From Escarpia spicata (taxonomy: Eukaryota; Annelida; Polychaeta; Sabellida; Siboglinidae), in contig OZ023206.1 of the NCBI GenBank assembly GCA_963995525.1, positions 65,155,790-65,219,789 on the forward strand: a DNA stretch of 64,000 nucleotides. The letters run 5' to 3'. The translations under genes and the position numbers were made by a program. The notes below the pieces were generated by a model. It was not told the origin of the DNA and made no database searches. It saw nothing but the letters and a program-made list of their open reading frames with translations. This document shows, piece by piece, positions 11,637 through 22,744 of the stretch (the first letter of the stretch is position 1; every line of letters begins with the position of its first letter).

Positions 11637-11738
11637 CTCTGTCGTTATCTCGGTGTACTCCTTCATTCGTTCCACGGACACCATGTATGTCTCCAACTCG
11701 CACGCCAGACGTATCGTCACGTTCGTGTACGCCGTCAC
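11637..11738 (-). pseudogene. Copy-1 ABCC e16
   Basis: It matches 40,252-40,353 with one change, ERIKEY to ERMKEY. Acceptor and donor are unchanged. The next exon in order (e17) is deleted between here and e18. Confidence 0.92.
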
Positions 11739-12058
11739 CTAGTCAAGAAACCATAAGGGATCATGTCAGAACGTCGACGTCCGATATCAGACGTAATTAC
11801 TTTTACAAGGTCTCAGCCTCCACTCCCTCAGAAATTTGCAAATATTGGTAAGATGATATCAATATACTAACTGTATCCGTCCGATGGTTGAATACGTTCG
11901 CGAAAAAAAATACAATAAGCATTATGTCGGGTTGGTCTTGCTGTCATCACGTGTCGCAAGGAAAATACTGATAGTGGTGCCACCGAGTGAGAGAAACTTA
12001 TATTAATGCAAAATGACACTGTAAATTTAGATAGTAAAACTCGCAAGTCTCACACGAT

Positions 12059-13372
12059 GCGTTGTTGGGGGAGGGAAGGAGAGGCTAGAACCAAATCTAA
12101 GTGAGTAACGTATTGTTGGGGGAGGGACGGAGAGAGTTGAACCAATGCTAAGTGTGTAAAGTATTGTTGGAGGAGGGACGGAGAGGGTTGAACCAATGCT
12201 AAGTGTGTAACGTAGTGTTGGGGGAGGGATGGACAGGGTTGAACCAATGCTAAATGGGTAACATACAGTTGGGGAGGGATGGAGAGGTTTGAACCAATGC
12301 TAAGTGTGTAACATACTGCTGGGGAGGGATGGAGAGGGTTGAACCAATACTAAGTGTGAAACATATTGCTGGGGGAGGGATGGAGAAGTTTGAACCAACG
12401 CTAAGTGTGTAACAAATTGCTGGGGGAGGGATGGAGAGGGTTGAACCAACGCTAAGTGTGTAACATATTGCTGGGGAGGGATGGAGAGGGTTGAACTAAT
12501 GCTAAGTGTGTAACGTATTGTTGAGGGAGGGACAGATATGGTTGAATCAATGGTAAATGTGTAACGTAGTGTTGGGGGAAGGATGGAGATGGTTGAACCA
12601 ATACTAAGTGTGTAACGTATTGTTGGGGCAGGGATGGATAGGGTTGAACCAATGTTAAGTGTGTAACGTATTGTAGGGGGAGGATGGAGAGGGTTGAACC
12701 AATGCTAAGTGTGTAACATATTGCTGGGGGGAGGTGGACAGAGAGGGTTGAACCAATGCTAAGTGTGTAATGTATTGCTTGGGGAGGGTTGGGAAGGGTT
12801 GAGCCAATGCTAAGTGTGTAACATATTGTTGGGGGAGGGACGGAGAGGGTTGAACCAATGTTAAGTGTGTAGAGTATTGTTCGGGGAGGGATGGAAAAGG
12901 TTGGAAAAATGCTAACCGTGTAACGTATTGTTAGGGGAGGGATGGAGAGGGTTGAACCAATGCTAAGCGTGTAATGTTTTGTTGGGGGAGGGATGCAGAG
13001 GGTTAAACCAATGCTAAGCGTGTAACGTATTGTTGGGGGAGGGATGGAGAGGGTTGAACCAATGGTAAATGTGTAACGTATTGTTAGGGGACGGATGGAG
13101 AGGGTTGAACCAATGTTAAGCGTGTAATGTATTGTTAGGGGAGGGGTGGAGTGGTTTGAACCAATGCTAAGCTTGTAATGCTTTGTTGGGGGAGGGATGC
13201 AGAGGGTTGAACCAATGCTAAGCGTGTAACGTTTTGTTGGGGGAGGGATGGAGAGGGTTAAACTAATGCTAAGCGTGTAAAGTATAATGTTGGGGGTGGG
13301 ATGGAGTGGGCAGAACCAATGCTAAGTGAGTAACGTATTGTTATGGGAGGGATGGAGACGGTTGAACCAATT
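12059..13372 (+). repeat. 51 bp minisatellite, about 26 units (copy 1)
   Basis: The unit reads TATTGTTGGGGGAGGGATGG, then AGAGGGTTGAACCAATGCTA and AGTGTGTAACG. Units are mutually diverged and give 17-residue periodic spurious frames on the minus strand. Copy 2 has about three units at 41,488-41,652. The array ends in a T run and joins sequence equivalent to 44,548 in copy 2, so e14 and e15 are missing at this junction. Confidence 0.95.
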
Positions 13373-13719
13373 TTTTTTTTCACCGAAATGCTCCGCGTTG
13401 ACTAATTTCCGCTGTCTTATACGCTGGATGAATGTTGTAATAATTTTACCGTATAAGCCTCAAAGTCAATGTCGTCAAAGAGACTTGCAGAGCTGGGTAG
13501 TGCTTTATCTACTACATAGGGCCGTGGGCGTAGCTTGGCGGGATTCATAGAAGCTATTTAAAGGTTTTCATTCAGATTTCGTTCTGACTGAGGATGCCAT
13601 TATGGCGCGTTAAGTTTCGTCACATCCGGTAAGAACTGAGCCACGTGAGTACATTGTCGTGTCTTATGGACACACCCGCGTCTGTGTATGCGCCACAGTC
13701 ATTCGAAAACTATCACTTT

Positions 13720-14304
13720 AAAACTATTGGATATAATCGGTTTCACAAACGTCAACAAAGCATTCGACTCGATCCATCGGGTCGCATGTTTGAGCATGGA
13801 AAGAATAGGAAAGAATATTCCACTGATATGGCTATTTCACTGTTAATTGACAAAATTAGTAAGGCAATCGATACCAAAGAGCACGTAATTGGGTTACTTC
13901 TGGATTTAGCCAAAGCCTTTGATACTGTTAATCATAATATATTATTGAGAAAATTAACACATTATGGAATCAGAGGGAATATACTCCAATGGATTCGTAA
14001 CTTTTTAAGTAACAGACAACAACGAGTAAATTTTATGGAACAAAATCTTCCCTTAAAAACATAACATGTAGTGTTCCGCATGGTTCAGATCTGGGACCTT
14101 TACTCTTTCTTATCTATACAAACGATTTATTTACTTTATCTGACACAACATTTACCATTATGTTTGCTGATGACACGAGCATCTTTATACAAGACAACAA
14201 TATAAATGAAATGGAAAATGCTCTGAAATCAAAAACTATCTTGATGTCTTAAAATTAATCAACTTTCTTTGAATATACAGAACACTCACATAGTGACCAT
14301 TAGT
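13720..14304 (+). mobile_element. CR1-group LINE RT fragment, copy 1 (5' part)
   Basis: It encodes GLLLDLAKAFDTVNHNILL and YGIRGNILQWIRNFL. A frameshift (near 14,063) follows, then CSVPHGSDLGPLLFLIY and FADDTSIF. The frameshift is shared with copy 2 (45,091), so it predates the duplication. The RT box GVPQGS is degraded to SVPHGS. The element is interrupted at 14,305 by a younger RT element. The N-terminal residues of the open frame (13,645-13,710) come from a copy-1-only insertion. Confidence 0.8.
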
Positions 14305-15910
14305 GATTATTATTATGTGCACTTTCGCGTGGCAGACGTGATGTAGTTCGCGTCTGTTTCGCTTGTGCCATTCCTCACGAAATATATCATCACAGTTCTT
14401 TCTAGAAGTGGAATAAATAGATATATAAATAAATAAATAAAAATATTTAAATGAATAGATACATGAATATTTAAAATGTCCATATGATATAAACATATAT
14501 AAAATAATCGTTAAAAAGTCAGTAGAAATTGCACTAAAAAGTTATAAAAATGTAAATAAATAATTTAAAATGTTCAATTCCATGGATTCATATGGTGCTT
14601 TCTTATTTTGAAATGGCTAGCCCCAATTGTCGCCACTGTTCACGGTCGAGTGCGCGCAGAGCGTCGACATCGGCACGGCAACGTAGCGTACGGCCTATGC
14701 GTCGCAGGTCCGCGCTCAACGCTGTCGGCAGTGTCGTTCGCGGTCGACCCATGTATGTCGTGACATCTGTGTCCACGGCGAAATAGTTGTCGATCGCTCG
14801 CTGAGTGGGTGCATCGGGTGGCATACGGAGCACGTGCCCGAATAGACTCCATCTTGCAGTTATGACAGCTTCGCTGATGGGACGGCATCGGCAACGGTGG
14901 TACAGTGCCTCGTTGGAAATGCGATGTGGCCAATATATGCCGATGATCTGGCGTAGATGACGACGGTGGTACGCATCCAGATGATCTAGTTCTGATTTCG
15001 TGAGTCCCCATGTACCCATGTTGTACATCAGCACGGGCACAACGAAGGATGCGTATAGCCGTAGCCGCAGCTGTAGAGAGATCTGTGATCGCCTAAACCA
15101 CAGTGTCCACAGCTTGCGGAAGGCGACGTTGGCCAGCTGCTTTCGGCGAGCGACGTCTTCGGCTTCACCGAGGAGCGATCCAAGCTTGCGTGTCATACGC
15201 CACTCTTCCTGAATGCGGTCAGCGTGTCGGCTGATACTTGTTCGTTCTGTTTTCGACGCGTTGATCGTCAGCGACCACTACGCCAAGCAAGCTGGCGCGA
15301 TGCGCTCGATCTCGTCGAGGAACGAACGAGAAGAGCTGACGAAGTCCGTGTCGTCAGCGTACTCGACGTCCAGCGGTAGGGTGGCATCGGCTGGTGGACG
15401 TGTCGGGAGGCGCGAACGAAGGTCATGGAGTGCCGCTTCGAGGTACACAATGAATAACACCGGGCTGAGGCTGTCGCCTTGCGGCGTCCCGATGGATGTG
15501 GCGAATGAATGACAATCGCCTGTTGAGAGACGCGGCTCGAGCGACGTGGCGGCGAGTAGGAAGCGAATCATCCGCAGTTCCGACTCGCCGAGGAATGTTT
15601 GTAGCGTATCAAGCAGCTTGTCGCGACGTATGGTGTCGAAGGCGCGACTCAGATCGATGCCGAGAAATTCGATTGATACGTGCTGACGCTGCGCTTTAGC
15701 ACAGAGCCAACGATACCCGAAGACTACGTCGGCCGTGCTGCGTCCGCGTCGGAATCCCGATTGCGACGGCGACAGGTAGTCGTCAACTTTCGGCGCGATC
15801 CTCGATAGTACGATGAGAGACAGTGTCTTTCGGAGTACTGATAGTAAGACTATCGGACGCACACTCGTTAGCGGACCTATTGGTTTGCCCGGCTTCTGTA
15901 TTAATACGAG
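14305..15910 (-). mobile_element. GC-rich non-LTR retrotransposon, 5'-truncated, with target duplication
   Basis: It is flanked by CATTAGT at 14,298-14,304 and 15,911-15,917; copy 2 has a single CATTAGT. Minus-strand RT motifs include SGFRRGRSTADVV, LSRAFDTI, GTPQGDSLSPVLF and EYADDTDF. After a frame change near 15,240 comes the C-terminus RLYASFVVPVLMYN, PHRISNEALYHRC and LFGHVLRMPPDAP, as in RTE/Ingi-like elements. The coding part is much GC-richer than its surroundings. The 3' end is AT-rich with a short (ATT)n tail. It is nested in an older LINE. Confidence 0.88.
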
Positions 15911-15917
15911 CATTAGT

Positions 15918-16560
15918 AATACGATAAGTATAAGAGAAAGGAGTAATAACATTTGCATAGACAAATTAACACTGTACGTGAGATACAGTTTTTGGGTCTG
16001 CTTATAAATAATTAATTTAACTGGGGCACAAACATTAAATATATATCAAATAAAATTTCTTAAAATATTGTTATTATAAAAAGATGACAAACAAATCAGA
16101 TACTAAATCATTGTTAAATCAGTATTACATGTTTATGTAGCCATATATCACTTACTGTAATGTCGTCTGCGGAAGGGCCCCGAATATATACCTTGCAAAA
16201 ATTCATCTACTCCAAAAAAAGAGTTTCGCGTGTAATAAGTCATGTAGGATTTATTGATCATACGCAGCCTTTATTTACATCTTATCAAATAATGAATATT
16301 TATGACGTAAATAAATACTTATGCTCTATTCTAATGTACACGCATCATAGGGGTATGTTGCGAGATATATATGCACTATTAAATAATTTATTAGTTTATT
16401 ATGAAGATATTTATGCATTGTGTTGTTTTTTGACACGAATTATAGTTTACATTTCAAATATGACATGAACAAGGAACACAAGCAATGTGTTGCTTCGTTC
16501 CAATTGTTACGTAATGTATAAATGTTTCATATTACTGCTACATCTGAGCTATACTGAACA
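15918..16560 (+). mobile_element. CR1-group LINE fragment, copy 1 (3' part)
   Basis: Continuation of the interrupted LINE: NTISIRERSNNICID and, after a 7 bp loss relative to copy 2, VRYSFWVC-type sequence, then YTLQKFIYSKK and SHVGFID. About 290 bp present in copy 2 (about 45,790-46,085) are deleted near 16,366. The tail includes AACAATAAAG at about 16,568. Confidence 0.75.
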
Positions 16561-17101
16561 TTATGTAACAATAAAGATTATTATATATATAATTCCATAA
16601 GCTTCTATTATATTTAACAGCAGATTATGGTCGAATGCTTTTTTCAAATAAATAAAAACTCCAATAGTACACTTCTTCTGATCTAAAGCCGATGTGATTT
16701 CTTCAGTTAATTCTAGAAGAACCATTGATGTAGACAAATTAGTTCTAAATCCATACTGACTACTAGTTAAAATATTATATTTATCAATACATTTGTCTAA
16801 CCTACAATTAAATAACTTTTGTAAGATTTTTGAGAATTGTGGAACCAGAGATACAGGTCTGTAGTTAGCACATACATTTTTCTCAGCAGCTTTAAATATA
16901 GGGATCACTTTGTCAATTTTCATTTTATTGGGAAATACTCCAATATTGAAAGACCTATTACAGATGTGTGTAAGTGGAACCACAATGTTGGAAATAACTT
17001 TCTTGACAATGATCATATCTATGTTGTCATAGCCTGTAGACTTCTTGTTTTTAAAGTTGCTGACAATACTTATTATCTAATTTTCATTTACCCCCTCCAA
17101 G

Positions 17102-17104
<3 letters not shown>
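16561..17104 (-). mobile_element. LINE RT N-terminal fragment, cut by the duplication breakpoint
   Basis: It encodes PLTHICNRSFNIGVFPNKMK, VIPIFKAAEKN, NYRPVSLVPQFSKILQKLF, QYGFRTNLSTS and FIYLKKAFDHN. The first catalytic Asp (FIDL) is Tyr and the TVD before HN is missing, so it is inactive. In copy 2 the same element continues to about 47,580. Here it stops at 17,104. Confidence 0.85.
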
Positions 17105-17143
<39 letters not shown>

Positions 17144-17292
17144 TCCAATCGAGTGTTTGTGTGGTGGTGTGAGTATGTGTGTGTGTGCGTATGTGCACGT
17201 GTGTGTGTCCATGTAGTGTGTGCGTGTCAATGTAGTGGTGGTGGTGGTGTATTCGCGCGCGCGCGTGCATGTGTGTGTGCGTGCGTAATTAT
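17105..17292 (+). repeat. (GT)n-rich microsatellite at the copy-1 edge
   Basis: GT and GC alternation starts within a base or two of the end of homology to copy 2. It produces spurious Cys-Val and His-Thr frames. Confidence 0.95.
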
Positions 17293-18888
17293 ATCAGTAT
17301 GCCTATGCAACGAGCGCGAGATAACATACTGATCTTAAAAAGCCCATCGCCAAAGCTAGTTGTTGCAGCGAATGAACTTCAAACATGTAACCCGGAGACG
17401 CCGTTCTTTCAAGTGACGTACACATAACGTCGCAGATACTTTGTCATGTGTACTCGCTAACGGTAAGCTTAGGGTGTTGAATCTGTGGTGCACAGTCTTA
17501 TCATCAACTTGCCTGTCAGTTTAGATACGATTTGTTTAACATTTTGCTCCTCGTCAAAAGTGCAAGTTTTCCACGTCGCATTGCTGTGCCGTGGTATCTT
17601 ATGTACGTATGATTCGTAAACGCAACACATGATGCGAACAGTGAGGTACTATAATGTTTGTCCAGATCAGTTGAGAAAGTCGACCGAATACGAATAAGAT
17701 TCCTAACTAACTATTTAGTTAGCTTTCTAGGAATGACAAGCTGCAGTAGTGGACCCGAGACAGGTCAGTTCAGGTGGTCAACATTTCTCATTTGTTTTAT
17801 TGTTGTATCCATGCTTGGTTGTCATCCTAATTGGCTCTTGGTTACCGCCTACGTAATACGTGTGTATCAAGTTCAAATTTACCGCAGGTCTTCACCTCTT
17901 CGTCTATAGCGAAGTTTGTCGTAGTGGCTGGTAGGAGGTATAGAAGGCAACGGTATTTTAATACAGGACTTATGTACTATGCGAAGCGCTTTCTGTCCTC
18001 TGAGCTGTTGACCTTAGTGAATTCATAATTACGTAACAAACATAAGGGTTCTTCATCCAGTTTCGTGTCAATCACTTCACATGGACGTTGTTAAGTGTTC
18101 TGTCCTTGACAGTGGAGAACGGCAGTGGACAGAACATATTTGCGACGTGGATGCGAGAAATTTATGGACAACCTTGAACTTGATTAATGGCATACTAATA
18201 AGTAAAACCTAATTTATCTTATGCGGACACGTATCTTCCTGAACCGATGGGGCTGGTTTCCCCTGAATTGAGAATATGTGCACGAATGTTTCACGTAGCA
18301 GGCTTCTGGACCGGCACCTGCTCTTACTTATTTTGATGTTGACACCTCGTTGATTTCAAAGAGGATAGGCTAAAAAAAGTCGACAAGATCGGAATGTGTT
18401 GATGTCTGAACCTTCTTGTACAAGAACATACAGTTCAGTGTACATCCCAGCGTACGCGTGCAGCTTCCCGTCATATGCTTTCTAAAAGCAAAATATTTAC
18501 CCAGCTAAGATATATATCTCGTGATATCATATAACTGCGACAGGACTTCAGATTACATCAAATTAATTCCTATTGTATGGCGTAGCGTGCGTTTTGTTTT
18601 GTTTTGCTGTGTCGCGTTTCGTGTATCGTGGACATCAGATCTGGCAATCTGACATGGGCGAAATCAAGTCTGTCGATGACATTGATTCTGTTTGAACAGG
18701 CACGCCTAGCTAGGATTCTACGAGGACAGAAACGGCCCGCTGAATGGGAAACACCTCTGTAGCGACGTCAATCATTATTCTGGGATTTGCCTATCCGATT
18801 CTTGTGCGGATACGATTCGAATCGCTACACGGAGCGATTCAATTTGCCTCATACACATCCACATGAAAAAACTCATCCGCCTATTACT
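17293..18888. other. No gene recognised
   Basis: Unique sequence at the start of the spacer. Open frames are short and match nothing I know. A small palindromic phrase, CTAACTAACTATTTAGTTAG, occurs at 17,702-17,721. Confidence 0.5.
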
Positions 18889-20322
18889 CCAAGAGCGGTC
18901 ATTTATTTGCTTGAAATGACCAGGGGCCGGTGTCATGAAGCAGCTAAGAATGTTCTTAACGCTCAGATGATTGTCTTGGTAAATTACGTGATTTTTTATA
19001 TAAGCGAAAATAGGAATTTATGCAAACACATGACGCTAAGAAAATGCGTAACTTTAAGTACGCTTCATAGAACCGACCCCTGGTGTACGTGGATATTTCT
19101 GAATAGCTCTACACTTGCGTTATTTAAAACACCGCGTCATATGGTTCGCGAGCGGTAGTCGGACGTGCTAGAGAATGATGAACGCCGTTAGGTGTGAATA
19201 ATAAAATATAGGGTTAGGGGTTAATAGTAGTCCATTTTACACACATCTTCCAAACTATAGCAAATATGGTATTAGTAGTATTTGAAGACTTTTCCCAAAG
19301 ATGTCATACTTACTATGTAAGTATGGTGTTATGACGTCATGCGTGTCTGATGCTATAAATTACTCTACATTTTAGTCCGTAGTTCACGTAGGTGAAACCC
19401 TCTAACCAGGAAATGTCGGCAACAGTGTTTCTCAAGACAGCACAACGTACAAATGTGAAGTCCAGTTGTCTTTCTCCAAGAAGTGGAAGCCATTATATAG
19501 AGTTTACTGCTTTATTACAAGCGTAATTAATGAAAAAAGTGGTGGGAATAGATATCAGTCCACTTCATCAATACATAGTTGCGTAAATTTCCCAGGTAGA
19601 AGGGTTTTATCTATCTGAACGACGGATTAAAAGTGAACTGATTGATATATAGTAGTTCATATATGACGTCATTACATCTCCATTACCTAATAATTATGAC
19701 ATATTTCGAAGGATAATTCTTCAATATCTGTCCACTGATACCTCATTTGCTATAGTTTGACTGATATTTATTGATGAAGTGGACTAACATATACCCCACC
19801 TCCACATTCCACTAATCATGCTTGTTGTAAAAAATCAGTAAAACCTACACGAAAGCTTCCACTTCTAGGTGGAAAACAAGTGGATTTCACATTTGTACGT
19901 TGTAAATGTCTTGAAAAACACTTTTGTGGAAATTCCTAAGTTAGTCGGTTTCACCTACGTGAACTACGAACTAAAATTTGGAATAATTTATAGCATAAGA
20001 CACACTTGACGTCGTACTGATGTCATTACTCCATAATTACGTATTAGTTATTATATCATTGGAAGGAGTGTTCAAATACCTTTCCAACGATCCCATACTG
20101 GCTAAAGTTTGGAAGATTATATTGATGAAATGGACTACTATTTACCCCTACCCCCTTCTTTTATTATTCACACCTACGGACATTCATCACCCCCTAGCAC
20201 GTCAGTCCACCGCTCGGGAACCTTAAGACCCGGTGTTTTGAGAATCCCAAGTGTAGGGCTATTCAGAAATACCCACCGGACACCTGGTCATTTCAAGCAA
20301 ATAAATGATTGCTGGCTCTTGG
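18889..20322. mobile_element. Foldback element: 1.43 kb imperfect palindrome
   Basis: The left arm starts CCAAGAGCGGTCATTTATTT. The right arm ends with its complement (AAATAAATGATTGCTGGCTCTTGG in two pieces). The arms match throughout: GAATAGCTCTACACTTG, GTGTGAATAATAAAA, AATAGTAGTCCATTT, CTTCCAAACTATAGC, GTAGTTCACGTAGGTGAAA, CAACGTACAAATGTGAA, AGTCCACTTCATCAAT. The centre lies near 19,680. A shorter module (agtccacttcatcaat ... caaactatagcaaat) recurs inside each arm. No transposase is present, so it resembles a large non-autonomous foldback or MITE-like element. Confidence 0.88.
18923..19080. mobile_element. MITE nested in the left arm of the palindrome
   Basis: About 158 bp with inverted ends GGGGCCGGTGTCATGAAGC and GCTTCATAGAACCGACCCC. 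It is absent from the matching point of the right arm, so it inserted after the palindrome formed. Confidence 0.75.
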
Positions 20323-21470
20323 ACTATATGTATTTATGACACTATTTGTATTAATTTCATGATGTATCCGTATGCCGGAGGGAGGGAGGGAGGGAGAGAG
20401 GAAGGGAGGGAGGAAGGAGGAGGAGGAGAGAGCGAGTGGGGAACGAACAGACACACAGAAAGACAGTGAGACAAAAATATACAGAGACAGACAGATACAG
20501 GGAGATAGAACGAGAACGCACATCTTCATATTGCAATGCAACCAACAATAGCTTAACTACAATTTAAATATAACCGCATGAACAAACACCAACGCACAAT
20601 ATTTACTCAGTGTACAACCATACCGACGTAATACTGGACTCGCGATTTCGATGTGTGCCTTACTAAACACTAGGTGTAGTGATACAATAAGTTATATAAC
20701 AACATCTATTTAGTATAAATTTGCAAAAGCCAAAGGGTCAGTCCCCCAACGCACCTCCCAAATACGCTACAGAATAGGCCCACTTCCAGAGTACCGTTTC
20801 AATAACATTCGTACGAACTCATAACCCGGATTTTTTTGTCTAAAACCGATCACGGTCATTTTGTACTAAAACTGTCAAGACCAGGAGCACTTTCGCCGAT
20901 GTGTGACGGAGACACACAGGGCGGTTTTTTGCATTTTGAAAAAAGCCCCTTGAAGTTAACAAGGGATTCTGTTAAATGATGGTTTTCCTTACGAGTTCTT
21001 TGTCTTAGTGAAACGGCTCCCAAATAACACTAACACCGTCAGGCTCATTTCACTTACACAAACATTAAACATCCCATACATATGTGGTAAATAGGTAACA
21101 TTTATTGGAGTCACAGCCTAACAGTCTGGCCCGCGTGGAGATCAATGCTGCGCTCTACCGAAGACACGTGAATATGAATGAAAATAACACATATGGCACA
21201 CTTACCCAGAAGACGTCATCTTCGCCATAAAAATCATCCCACCGAAGCGTAGCGTTCATTTTGAAATGCTCTGGAATGTTCGTGACACGAATGAAATATG
21301 CGCAGACATATGACAGACGTGAGGGAACACGTCGAAGTATTCATCTGTTTTAATTAATTAACAGGAGTGTGAATGACAGCAGCTTGGAGACTTTTCAAAA
21401 CAACTCGGGTAAAACTTGCCACAGTAAGGGAACGTATCAAAAGTATTATTTTTATTAACTTATATACATG
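20323..21470. other. No gene recognised; GGGA-rich patch
   Basis: A purine-rich GGGA/GGAA microsatellite at 20,376-20,430 produces a Leu/Ser/Pro frame on the minus strand. Nothing else is recognisable. Confidence 0.55.
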
Positions 21471-21816
21471 GATCGGGTGGCATAGCGAGTAGAGCGTCGG
21501 ATTCTGAATAGAGACATTCCGGGTTCATTTAAGTTCGTTTACTTTGTGTTGCTACAGTTATCTATCTGCATAAAGAGTACCTGTTTATAGACAGTGGTAG
21601 ATATTATGTGTACGAATCGCGCAAATTCGGGCAGACAAACAGTAACCGTGAGGGAACTAAGTCTTTATATGCGTCTTCGCGCAATAATTGCAGGATGCCT
21701 GAATGGTTCATGAAGAAGTTGAGATGGTGCTCAATTGAACAGGTCTTCCAGTAACATGCTTTGAACAGTCCTAAGGACTGGATACCGCGCTATGTGGGAA
21801 CTTACCTTTATTTTAC
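21471..21816 (+). mobile_element. tRNA-derived SINE
   Basis: The tRNA-like head has GGTGGCATAGCGAGTAGAGC as A-box region and GGGTTCATTT as a weak B box. The body contains AGTACCTGTTTATAGACAGT and ends GATACCGCGCTATGTGGGAA plus TTACCTTTA. Body and tail match the elements at 29,855 and 43,332 (reverse). Confidence 0.8.
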
Positions 21817-22190
21817 ATTCCTCTATAGTATATATATATATATATATGTCATAAAATGTATGCACATATTTATGCGGGATGAATATACACATAATAAAAA
21901 ACAAACAGTTGTGTGTGCGCGCGTGCGTGCGCTCACGCGCTAAATTCACTGTATACGCACTAGGCAATTTTTTACGTATGGCAAATGACAATTCTGTTTA
22001 ACATAATAAATTACCCGAACATTAATCAACCTCTCTAGAGGCTTTCGACCGTCTTCTCTAGATTGGTTCGGTTTAATCAGTACAACAATCGTCCAACAAG
22101 TTTCAATAGGTAAATTAATATTTGTATATGATAAAAAACCAACTAACCTGATCGCACTCGCATCGCTACATGCAAACAGGAACATTATTA
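21817..22190. repeat. Non-coding stretch with TA and GC dinucleotide runs
   Basis: (TA)n at 21,829-21,847 and alternating GC/GT at 21,911-21,940. No gene was seen. Confidence 0.6.
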
Positions 22191-22560
22191 TTTATTATTA
22201 TTAATAAAGCGCTCTTTTCATACATAAAAGCCTGCTTAAAAGCGCTGTACACAATCAATATAATCATCATAGACAGTTAAAACTAAGCATAACAACGATA
22301 ACATAATACAAAAATGAAATATTATAGAAGACTGGATGTAATAACATGAATATATATATACTGTTTTTAAAATGTCATAAAAACAGACTTGAAAGAGTTA
22401 AGCACCAAAATGGGCCCGGAACAAATGTGTTTTAGCAGCTTCTTGAAAGTGTCCAGTGTTATTGCTTCACGAATGTGAGCCGGTAGCGCATTCCACAACT
22501 TGGCTGCTAAACACTGACATTTTCTGTCGCCGTAAATAACTGTTCTAGCCCTTGCCCTAC
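22190..22560 (-). mobile_element. L2/CR1-like LINE 3' end
   Basis: The minus-strand end of an ORF2: CQCLAAKLWNALPAHIREA, then TLDTFKKLLKHI, the familiar AxxLWNxLPxxIRxxxSxxxFKxxLK ending of L2/Jockey-like ORF2. The 3' UTR runs to an ATT-rich tail at about 22,190. It is strongly 5'-truncated. Confidence 0.8.
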
Positions 22561-22604
22561 ATTGTAGATAGTTACTAAGAAATGCAAAGTGCAGCATAAA
22601 CAGA

Positions 22605-22690
22605 CAACCAACCAACCAACCAACCAACCAACCAACCAACCAACCAACCAACCAACCAACCAACCAAACAAACAAACAAACAAACAAACA
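22605..22690 (+). repeat. (AACC)n then (AAAC)n tetranucleotide repeat
   Basis: A perfect AACC array passes into an AAAC array. It creates a Val-Gly-Trp-Leu frame on the minus strand that is not a gene. Confidence 0.97.
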
Positions 22691-22744
22691 GACGAAGGAT
22701 GACATAACTCTACTTGTCGTAAGACTATATTGACACAAAATCAA

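Noticed and set aside
12050..12858. Pro/Gln/Leu-rich frames with 17-residue periodicity
   Set aside because: By-product of the 51 bp satellite; frames break at random units.
17088..17332. His-Thr and Cys-Val frames
   Set aside because: (GT)n microsatellite translation.
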